Assembly: GCA_949318235.1 (NCBI GenBank)
Contig: OX439134.1
Coordinates: 24,066,662-24,130,661, forward strand
Direction: 5' to 3'
DNA length: 64,000 bases
Source of the DNA: Ecdyonurus torrentis
Lineage: Eukaryota > Arthropoda > Insecta > Ephemeroptera > Heptageniidae
Of this stretch, positions 1 to 9,229 are shown in pieces. The position numbers and the translations under genes were made by a program. The notes under the pieces were generated by a model. It saw only the letters and a program-made list of their open reading frames with translations. It ran no database searches and was not told the DNA's origin. Every line of letters begins with the position of its first letter. Position 1 is the stretch's first letter.

Positions 1-39
1 TAGCATTGTAGCCCATATGAAGAAAAAAAAAGTTTGTAA

Positions 40-45
40 CTCGAG
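40..45. other. Per-monomer restriction landmarks (XhoI, EcoRV, XbaI)
   Basis: CTCGAG is here in m1 and recurs once in most monomers; it is lost in the cttgag classes. GATATC (191-196 in m1) is nearly universal, with one clear loss near 57591 where the sequence reads gttatc. TCTAGA (first at 459-464 in m2) is in most monomers but not in those with ctaaaaac. EcoRV should therefore give a ~342-bp ladder dominated by monomer, while XhoI and XbaI should give a ladder reflecting the HOR structure. Confidence 0.8.
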
Positions 46-162
46 TTCTAATTTAGATGGAAAGTTGCGGTTTTGAAATAAAGTGATGCAAAACGCTCTT
101 TAGTACTAAATTCACCTCTAAAAACAAAATTGAGAAAAATAATTTTTCAAAAAAAATTGTGT

Positions 163-179
163 TTTTCAGATTCTGAAAA
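163..179. repeat. Dyad 2: TTTTCAG-att-CTGAAAA
   Basis: This is a perfect 7-bp inverted repeat around a 3-base loop (arms 163-169 and 173-179), repeated in most monomers. It is broken in monomers with gag or cgag instead of cag in the left arm (for example m2, m4, and the C class with ttttcgag). It is kept with a 6-bp stem and larger loop in the I class, which has cagatttt. I infer only that a small hairpin or protein-binding dyad is possible; no function is shown. Confidence 0.6.
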
Positions 180-202
180 CGATTTTTGATGATATCTCAG
201 AA
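171..202. repeat. Spaced inverted repeat TTCTGA ... TCAGAA
   Basis: A 6-bp inverted repeat (171-176 and 197-202) with a 20-base spacer that includes the palindrome GATATC (191-196). It shares its left arm with dyad 2, so the two foldings exclude each other. It recurs in nearly every monomer. Function unknown. Confidence 0.5.
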
Positions 203-299
203 ACTAATAATGCTACAGACTTACGGTTTGAACTGAAATGTATCACTTTGAAATGTCTTATGAAAAGTTTATTACACTTTAGTCGCAAAAAATAAAACT

Positions 300-316
300 T
301 TCTCAGTTTTTGAGAA
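300..316. repeat. Dyad 1: TTCTCA-gtttt-TGAGAA
   Basis: This is a perfect 6-bp inverted repeat with a 5-base loop near the 3' end of the monomer (arms 300-305 and 311-316). A second class of monomer tail, first seen at 642-658, has TTTTCA-gtttt-TGAAAA: one C-to-T change in the left arm is matched by a G-to-A change in the right arm, so the stem stays perfect. All 31 tails of this second class are followed by the ctaatataaag head. Confidence 0.6.
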
Positions 317-3076
317 TTTTCGTATTTTCTTACCGAAGTCTATAGCATTGTAGCCCATATGAAGAAGAAAAAAGTTTGTAACTCGAGTTCTATTTTAGAT
401 GGAAAGTTGCAGTTTTGAAATAAAGTGATGCAAAACGCTCTTTAGTACTTAATTTACCTCTAGAAACAAAATTGAGAAAAATAATTTTTCAAAAAAAATT
501 GGGTTTTTGAGATTCTGAAAACGATTTTTAATGATATCTCAGAAACTAATAATGCTACAGACTTACGGTTTGAACTGAAATGTATCACTTTGAAATGTCT
601 TATGAAAAGTTTATTACACTTTAGTCGCAAAAAATAAAACTTTTTCAGTTTTTGAAAATTTTAGTCTTTTCTTACCGAAGTCTATAGCATTGTAGCTAAT
701 ATAAAGAATATAAAAGTTTGTAACTCGAGTTCCAATTGAGATAGAAAGTTGCAGTTTTGAAATAAAGTGATGCAAAACGCTCTTTAGTACTAAATTCACC
801 TCTAAAAACAAAATTGAGAAAAATAATTTTTCAAAAAAAATTGTGTTTTTCAGATTCTGAAAACGATTTTTGATGATATCTCAGAAACTAATAATGCTAC
901 AGACTTACGGTTTGAACTGAAATGTATCACTTTGAAATGTCTTATGAAAAGTTTATTACACTTTAGTCGCAAAAAATAAAACTTTCTCAGTTTTTGAGAA
1001 TTTTCGTATTTTCTTACCGAAGTCTATAGCATTGTAGCCCATATGAAGAAGAAAAAAGTTTGTAACTCGAGTTCTAATTTAGATGAAAAGTTGCGGTTTT
1101 GAAATAAAGTGATGCAAAACGCTCTTTAGTACTAAATTCACCTCTAGAAACAAAATTGAGAAAAATAATTTTAAAAAAAAAATTGTGTTTTTGAGATTCT
1201 GAAAACGATTTTTGATGATATCTCAGAAACTAATAATGCTACAGACTTACGGTTTGAACTGAAATGTATTACTTTAAAATGTCTTATGAAAAGTTTATTA
1301 CACTTTAGTCGGAAAAAATAAAACTTTCTCAGTTTTTGAGAATTTTCGTATTTTTTTACCGAAGTCTATAGCATTGTAGCCCATATGAAGAAGAAAAAAG
1401 TTTGTAACTCGAGTTCTAATTGAGATGGAACATTGCGGTTTTGAAATAAAGTGATGCAAAACGCTCTTTAGTACTAAATTCACCTCTAGAAACAAAATTG
1501 AGAAAAATAATTTTTTAAAAAAAATTTTGTTTTTCAGATTCTGAAAACGATTTTTGATGATATCTCAGAAACTAATAATGCTACAGACTTACGGTTTACA
1601 CTGAAATGTATCACTTTGAAATGTCTTATGAAAAGTTTATTACATTTTAGTCGCAAAAAATAAAACTTTCTCAGTTTTTGAGAATTTTCGTATTTTCTTA
1701 CCGAAGTCTATAGCATTGTAGCCCATATGAAGAAGAAAAAAGTTTGTAACTCGAGTTCTAATTTAGATGGAAAGTTGCGGTTTTGAAATAAAGTGATGCA
1801 AAACGCTTTTTAGTACTTAATTTACCTCTAGAAACAAAATTGAGAAAAATAATTTTTTTAAAAAAATTGTGTTTTTGAGATTCTGAAAACGATTTTTGAT
1901 GATATCTCAGAAACTAATAATGCTACAGACTTACGGTTTGAACTGAAATGTATCACTTTGAAATGTCTTATGAAAAGTTTATTACATTTTAGTCGCAAAA
2001 AATAAAACTTTCTCAGTTTTTGAGAATTTTCGTATTTTCTTACCGAAGTCTATAGCATTGTAGCCCATATGAAGAAGAAAAAAGTTTGTAACTCGAGTTC
2101 TAATTTAGATGGAAAGTTGCGGTTTTGAAATAAAGTGATGCAAAACGCTTTTTAGTACTTAATTTACCTCTAGAAACAAAATTGAGAAAAATAATTTTTT
2201 TTAAAAAATTGTGTTTTTGAGATTCTGAAAACGATTTTTGATGATATCTCAGAAACTAATAATGCTACAGACTTACGGTTTGAACTGAAATGTATCACTT
2301 TGAAATGTCTTATGAAAAGTTTATTACACTTAAGTCGCAAAAAATAAAACTTTTTCAGTTTTTGAAAATTTTAGTCTTTTCTTACCGAAGTCTATAGCAT
2401 TGTAGCTAATATAAAGAATATAAAAGTTTGTAACTCGAGTTCCAATTGAGATAGAAAAATGCAGTTTTGAAATAAAGTGATGCAAAACGTTCTATAGTTT
2501 TAAATTCACCTCTAGAAAAAAAATTGAGAAAAAATTTTTTTCCAAAAAAATTGTGTTTTTCAGATTCTGAAAACGATTTTTGATGATATCTCAGAAACTA
2601 ATAATGCTACGGACTTACGGTTTGAACTGAAATGCATCACTTTGAAATGTCTTATGAAAAGTTTATTACACTTTAGTCGCAAAAAATAAAACTTTCTCAG
2701 TTTTTGAGAATTTTCGTATTTTCTTACCGAAGTCTATAGCATTGTAGCCCATATGAAAAAAAAAAAGGTTTGTAACTTGAGTTCCAATTGAGATAGAAAG
2801 TTGCAGTTTTAAAATAAAGTGATGCAAAACATTCTATAGTACTAAATTCACCTCTAGAAACAAAATTGAGAAAAAAAAATTCCAAAAAAATTGTGTTTTT
2901 CAGATTCTGAAAACGATTTTTGATGATATCTCAGAAACTAATGATGCTACAGACTTACGGTTTGAACTGAAATGTATCACTTTGAAATGTCTTATGAAAA
3001 GTTTATTACACTTTAGTCGCAAAAAATAAAACTTTCTCAGTTTTTGAGAATTTTCGTATTTTCTTACCGAAGTCTA

Positions 3077-6000
3077 TAGCATTGTAGCCCATATGAAGAA
3101 GAAAAAAGTTTGTAACTCGAGTTCTAATTTAGATGGAAAGTTGCGGTTTTGAAATAAAGTGATGCAAAACGCTCTTTAGTACTTAATTTACCTCTAGAAA
3201 CAAAATTGAGAAAAATAATTTTTCAAAAAAATTGTGTTTTCGAGATTCTGAAAACGATTTTTGATGATATCTCAGAAACTAATAATGCTACAGACTTACG
3301 GTTTGAACTGAAATGTATCACTTTGAAATGTCTTATGAAAAGTTTATTACTTTTAAGTCGCAAAAAATAAAACTTTTTCAGTTTTTGAAAATTTTAGTCT
3401 TTTCTTACCGAAGTCTATAGCATTGTAGCTAATATAAAGAATATAAAAGTTTGTAACTCGAGTTCCAATTGAGATAGAAAGTTGCAGTTTTGAAGTAAAG
3501 TGATGCAAAACGTTCTATAGTTTTAAATTCACCTCTAGAAAAAAAATTGAGAAAAAAAAAATTTCCAAAAAAATTGCGTTTTTCAGATTCTGAAAACGAT
3601 TTTTGATGATATCTCAGAAACTAATAATGCTACAGACTTACGGTTTGAACTGAAATGTATCACTTTGAAATGTCTTATGAAAAGTTTATTACACTTTAGT
3701 CGCAAAAAATAAAACTTTCTCAGTTTTTGAGAATTTTCGTATTTTCTTACCGAAGTCTATAGCATTGTAGCCCATATGAAGAAAAAAAAAGTTTGTAACT
3801 TGAGTTCCAATTGAGATAGAAAGTTGCAGTTTTGAAATAAAGTGATGCGAAACGCTCTTTAGTACTAAATTCACCTCTAAAAACAAAATTGAGAAAAATA
3901 ATTTTTCAAAAAAAATTGTGTTTTTCAGATTCTGAAAACGATTTTTGATGATATCTCAGAAACTAATAATGCTACAGACTTACGGTTTGAACTGAAATGT
4001 ATCACTTTGAAATGTCTTATGAAAAGTTTATTACACTTTAGTCGCAAAAAATAAAACTTTCTCAGTTTTTGAGAATTTTCGTATTTTCTTACCGAAGTCT
4101 ATAGCATTGTAGCCCATATGAAGAAGAAAAAAGTTTGTAACTCGAGTTCTAATTTAGATGAAAAGTTGCGGTTTTGAAATAAAGTGATGCAAAACGCTCT
4201 TTAGTACTTAATTTACCTCTAGAAACAAAATTGAGAAAAATAATTTAAAAAAAAAATTGTGTTTTTGAGATTCTGAAAACGATTTTTGATGATATCTCAG
4301 AAACTAATAATGCTACAGACTTACGGTTTGAACTGAAATGTATCACTTTGAAATGTCTTATGAAAAGTTTATTACACTTTAGTCGGAAAAAATTAAACTT
4401 TCTCAGTTTTTGAGAATTTTCGTATTTTCTTACCGAAGTCTATAGCATTGTAGCCCATATGAAGAAAAAAAAAGTTTGTAACTCGAGTTCTAATTTAGAT
4501 GGAAAGTTACGGTTTTGAAATAAAGTGATGCAAAACGCTCTTTAGTACTAAATTCACCTCTAGAAACAAAATTGAGAAAAATAATTTTTCAAAAAAAATT
4601 GTGTTTTTCAGATTCTGAAAACGATTTTTGATGATATCTCAGAAACTAATAATGCTACAGACTTACGGTTTGAACTGAAATGTATCACTTTGAAATGTCT
4701 TATGAAAAGTTTATTACATTTTAGTCGCAAAAAATAAAACTTTCTCAGTTTTTGAGAATTTTCGTATTTTCTTACCGAAGTCTATAGCATTGTAGCCCAT
4801 ATGAAGAAGAAAAAAGTTTGTAACTCGAGTTCTAATTTAGATGGAAAGTTGCGGTTTTGAAATAAAGTGATGCAAAACGCTCTGTAATACTTAATTTACC
4901 TCTAGAAACAAAATTGAGATAAATAATTTTAAAAAAAAAATTGTGTTTTTGAGATTCTGAAAACGATTTTTGATGATATCTCAGAAACTAATAATGCTAC
5001 AGACTTACGGTTTGAACTGAAATGTATCACTTTGAAATGTCTTATGAAAAGTTTATTACACTTTAGTCGGAAAAAATAAAACTTTCTCAGTTTTTGAGAA
5101 TTTTCGTATTTTTTTACCGAAGTCTATAGCATTGTAGCCCATATGAAGAAGAAAAAAGTTTGTAACTCGAGTTCTAATTGAGATGGAACATTGCGGTTTT
5201 GAAATAAAGTGATGCAAAACGCTCTTTAGTACTAAATTCACCTCTAGAAACAAAATTGAGAAAAAAAAAATTTTTAAAAAAAATTTTGTTTTTCAGATTC
5301 TGAAAACGATTTTTGATGATATCTCAGAAACTAATAATGCTACAGACTTACGGTTTACACTGAAATGTATCACTTTGAAATGTCTTATGAAAAGTTTATT
5401 ACATTTTAGTCGCAAAAAATAAAACTTTCTCAGTTTTTGAGAATTTTCGTATTTTCTTACCAAAGTCTATAGCATTGTAGCCCATATGAAGAAAAAAAAA
5501 GTTTGTAACTCGAGTTCTAATTTAGATAAAAAGTTGCAGTTTTGAAATAAAGTGATGCAAAACGTTCTATAGTTTTAAATTCACCTCTAGAAAAAAAATT
5601 GAGAAAAAAATTGTTTCCAAAAAAATTGTGTTTTTCAGATTCTGAAAACGATTTTTGATGATATCTCAGAAACTAATAATGCTACGGACTTACGGTTTGA
5701 ACTGAAATGCATCACTTTGAAATGTCTTATGAAAAGTTTATTACACTTTAGTCGCAAAAAATAAAACTTTCTCAGTTTTTGAGAATTTTCGTATTTTCTT
5801 ACCGAAATCAATAGCATTGTAGCCCATATGAAGAAAAAAAAAGTTTGTAACTTGAGTTCCAATTGAGATAGAAAGTTGCAGTTTTAAAATAAAGTGATGC
5901 AAAACATTCTATAGTACTAAATTCACCTCTAGAAACAAAATTGAGAAAAAAAATTTTCCAAAAAAATTGTGTTTTTCAGATTCTGAAAACGATTTTTGAT

Positions 6001-6152
6001 GATATCTCAGAAACTAATGATGCTACAGACTTACGGTTTGAACTGAAATGTATCACTTTGAAATGTCTTATGAAAAGTTTATTACACTTTAGTCGCAAAA
6101 AATAAAACTTTCTCAGTTTTTGAGAATTTTCGTATTTTCTTACCGAAGTCTA
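3077..6152. repeat. 9-monomer HOR, copy 1 (m10-m18)
   Basis: Monomer starts are 3077, 3418, 3760, 4102, 4443, 4785, 5127, 5470 and 5812. The same nine variants recur in order in the next 3,077 bases. Differences I found by eye against copy 2 include 3849 (G here, A at 6925), 3305 (G here, A at 6381), 4887 (A here, G at 7964), and small A-tract length changes. The duplication is therefore recent. The unit contains the flank-type monomers with gtcggaaaaaattaaac (m13) and agttacgg (m14). Confidence 0.93.
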
Positions 6153-9100
6153 TAGCATTGTAGCCCATATGAAGAAGAAAAAAGTTTGTAACTCGAGTTC
6201 TAATTTAGATGGAAAGTTGCGGTTTTGAAATAAAGTGATGCAAAACGCTCTTTAGTACTTAATTTACCTCTAGAAACAAAATTGAGAAAAATAATTTTTC
6301 AAAAAAATTGTGTTTTCGAGATTCTGAAAACGATTTTTGATGATATCTCAGAAACTAATAATGCTACAGACTTACGGTTTAAACTGAAATGTATCACTTT
6401 GAAATGTCTTATGAAAAGTTTATTACTTTTAAGTCGCAAAAAATAAAACTTTTTCAGTTTTTGAAAATTTTAGTCTTTTCTTACCGAAGTCTATAGCATT
6501 GTAGCTAATATAAAGAATATAAAAGTTTGTAACTCGAGTTCCAATTGAGATAGAAAGTTGCAGTTTTGAAGTAAAGTGATGCAAAACGTTCTATAGTTTT
6601 AAATTCACCTCTAGAAAAAAAATTGAGAAAAAAAAAATTTCCAAAAAAATTGCGTTTTTCAGATTCTGAAAACGATTTTTGATGATATCTCAGAAACTAA
6701 TAATGCTACAGACTTACGGTTTGAACTGAAATGTATCACTTTGAAATGTCTTATGAAAAGTTTATTACACTTTAGTCGCAAAAAATAAAACTTTCTCAGT
6801 TTTTGAGAATTTTCGTATTTTCTTACCGAAGTCTATAGCATTGTAGCCCATATGAAGAAAAAAAAAGTTTGTAACTTGAGTTCCAATTGAGATAGAAAGT
6901 TGCAGTTTTGAAATAAAGTGATGCAAAACGCTCTTTAGTACTAAATTCACCTCTAAAAACAAAATTGAGAAAAATAATTTTTCAAAAAAAATTGTGTTTT
7001 TCAGATTCTGAAAACGATTTTTGATGATATCTCAGAAACTAATAATGCTACAGACTTACGGTTTGAACTGAAATGTATCACTTTGAAATGTCTTATGAAA
7101 AGTTTATTTCACTTTAGTCGCAAAAAATAAAACTTTCTCAGTTTTTGAGAATTTTCGTATTTTCTTACCGAAGTCTATAGCATTGTAGCCCATATGAAGA
7201 AGAAAAAAGTTTGTAACTCGAGTTCTAATTTAGATGAAAAGTTGCGGTTTTGAAATAAAGTGATGCAAAACGCTCTTTAGTACTTAATTTACCTCTAGAA
7301 ACAAAATTGAGAAAAATAATTTAAAAAAAAAAATTGTGTTTTTGAGATTCTGAAAACGATTTTTGATGATATCTCAGAAACTAATAATGCTACAGACTTA
7401 CGGTTTGAACTGAAATGTATCACTTTGAAATGTCTTATGAAAAGTTTATTACACTTTAGTCGGAAAAAATTAAACTTTCTCAGTTTTTGAGAATTTTCGT
7501 ATTTTCTTACCGAAGTCTATAGCATTGTAGCCCATATGAAGAAAAAAAAAGTTTGTAACTCGAGTTCTAATTTAGATGGAAAGTTACGGTTTTGAAATAA
7601 AGTGATGCAAAACGCTCTTTAGTACTAAATTCACCTCTAGAAACAAAATTGAGAAAAATAATTTTTCAAAAAAAATTGTGTTTTTCAGATTCTGAAAACG
7701 ATTTTTGATGATATCTCAGAAACTAATAATGCTACAGACTTACGGTTTGAACTGAAATGTATCACTTTGAAATGTCTTATGAAAAGTTTATTACATTTTA
7801 GTCGCAAAAAATAAAACTTTCTCAGTTTTTGAGAATTTTCGTATTTTCTTACCGAAGTCTATAGCATTGTAGCCCATATGAAGAAGAAAAAAGTTTGTAA
7901 CTCGAGTTCTAATTTAGATGGAAAGTTGCGGTTTTGAAATAAAGTGATGCAAAACGCTCTGTAGTACTTAATTTACCTCTAGAAACAAAATTGAGATAAA
8001 TAATTTTAAAAAAAAAATTGTGTTTTTGAGATTCTGAAAACGATTTTTGATGATATCTCAGAAACTAATAATGCTACAGACTTACGGTTTGAACTGAAAT
8101 GTATCACTTTGAAATGTCTTATGAAAAGTTTATTACACTTTAGTCGGAAAAAATAAAACTTTCTCAGTTTTTGAGAATTTTCGTATTTTTTTACCGAAGT
8201 CTATAGCATTGTAGCCCATATGAAGAAGAAAAAAGTTTGTAACTCGAGTTCTAATTGAGATGGAACATTGCGGTTTTGAAATAAAGTGATGCAAAACGCT
8301 CTTTAGTACTAAATTCACCTCTAGAAACAAAATTGAGAAAAAAAAATTTTTTAAAAAAAATTTTGTTTTTCAGATTCTGAAAACGATTTTTGATGATATC
8401 TCAGAAACTAATAATGCTACAGACTTACGGTTTACACTGAAATGTATCACTTTGAAATGTCTTATGAAAAGTTTATTACATTTTAGTCGCAAAAAATAAA
8501 ACTTTCTCAGTTTTTGAGAATTTTCGTATTTTCTTACCAAAGTCTATAGCATTGTAGCCCATATGAAGAAAAAAAAAGTTTGTAACTCGAGTTCTAATTT
8601 AGATAAAAAGTTGCAGTTTTGAAATAAAGTGATGCAAAACGTTCTATAGTTTTAAATTCACCTCTAGAAAAAAAATTGAGAAAAAAATTGTTTCCAAAAA
8701 AATTGTGTTTTTCAGATTCTGAAAACGATTTTTGATGATATCTCAGAAACTAATAATGCTACGGACTTACGGTTTGAACTGAAATGCATCACTTTGAAAT
8801 GTCTTATGAAAAGTTTATTACACTTTAGTCGCAAAAAATAAAACTTTCTCAGTTTTTGAGAATTTTCGTATTTTCTTACCGAAATCAATAGCATTGTAGC
8901 CCATATGAAGAAAAAAAAAGTTTGTAACTTGAGTTCCAATTGAGATAGAAAGTTGCAGTTTTAAAATAAAGTGATGCAAAACATTCTATAGTACTAAATT
9001 CACCTCTAGAAACAAAATTGAGAAAAAAAAATTTCCAAAAAAATTGTGTTTTTCAGATTCTGAAAACGATTTTTGATGATATCTCAGAAACTAATGATGC

Positions 9101-9229
9101 TACAGACTTACGGTTTGAACTGAAATGTATCACTTTGAAATGTCTTATGAAAAGTTTATTACACTTTAGTCGCAAAAAATAAAACTTTCTCAGTTTTTGA
9201 GAATTTTCGTATTTTCTTACCGAAGTCTA
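6153..9229. repeat. 9-monomer HOR, copy 2 (m19-m27)
   Basis: Starts are 6153, 6494, 6836, 7178, 7520, 7862, 8204, 8547 and 8889. This is the second copy of the 9-monomer unit, with private changes such as T at 7109 (tttatttcac). The rare tail ccgaaatcaatag at about 8879-8890 matches the one in copy 1 near 5802-5813. A third copy starts at 9230 but departs from the pattern at the rearranged monomer 9571. Confidence 0.93.

Larger units (their letters stand above)
1..342. repeat. Reference monomer m1 (342 bp)
   Basis: This is the first monomer in the phase used here. By hand count it has 96 G+C of 342 (28%). Landmarks: head purine tract 19-31; CTCGAG at 40-45; gaaataaagtgatg around 75-88; A/T linker about 133-158; dyad 163-179; inverted pair 171-176/197-202; GATATC 191-196; gtttgaact from 226; tttagtc 278-284; dyad 300-316; ttaccgaag 330-338. 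Other monomers can be compared site by site with this one. Common diagnostic sites are the head (cccatatgaag versus ctaatataaag), ctcgag versus cttgag, gctcttt versus gttctat versus attctat, gaactg versus acactg, and gtcgc versus gtcgg. Confidence 0.95.
1..3076. repeat. Monomers m1-m9, mixed lead-in
   Basis: Starts are 1, 343, 685, 1027, 1369, 1711, 2053, 2395 and 2737. No multi-monomer unit repeats inside this stretch. The last three (m7 with gctttttag and a type-2 tail, m8 with acggac and gcatcac, m9 with attctatag and aatgatgct) are versions of the M, A and B classes of the central HOR, in the same order, and lead into C- and D-like m10 and m11. The m2 tail plus m3 closely match the m151 tail plus m152 head near 51.5-51.7 kb. 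Confidence 0.85.

Noticed and set aside
289..297. AATAAA polyadenylation signals in each monomer
   Set aside because: A/T-rich composition makes this hexamer expected, and there is no transcript or coding context.
316..338. Possible CENP-B box around ttttcgtattttcttaccg
   Set aside because: The core TTCG is present, but the required spacing to A and CGGG is not; no CGGG was seen in the array.
5635..5862. 75-codon open frames in a different register (also 8712-8939 and 12123-12350)
   Set aside because: Same satellite read in another frame; they exist only because the ccgaaatcaatag tail variant removes a stop. Their three copies follow the HOR duplications.
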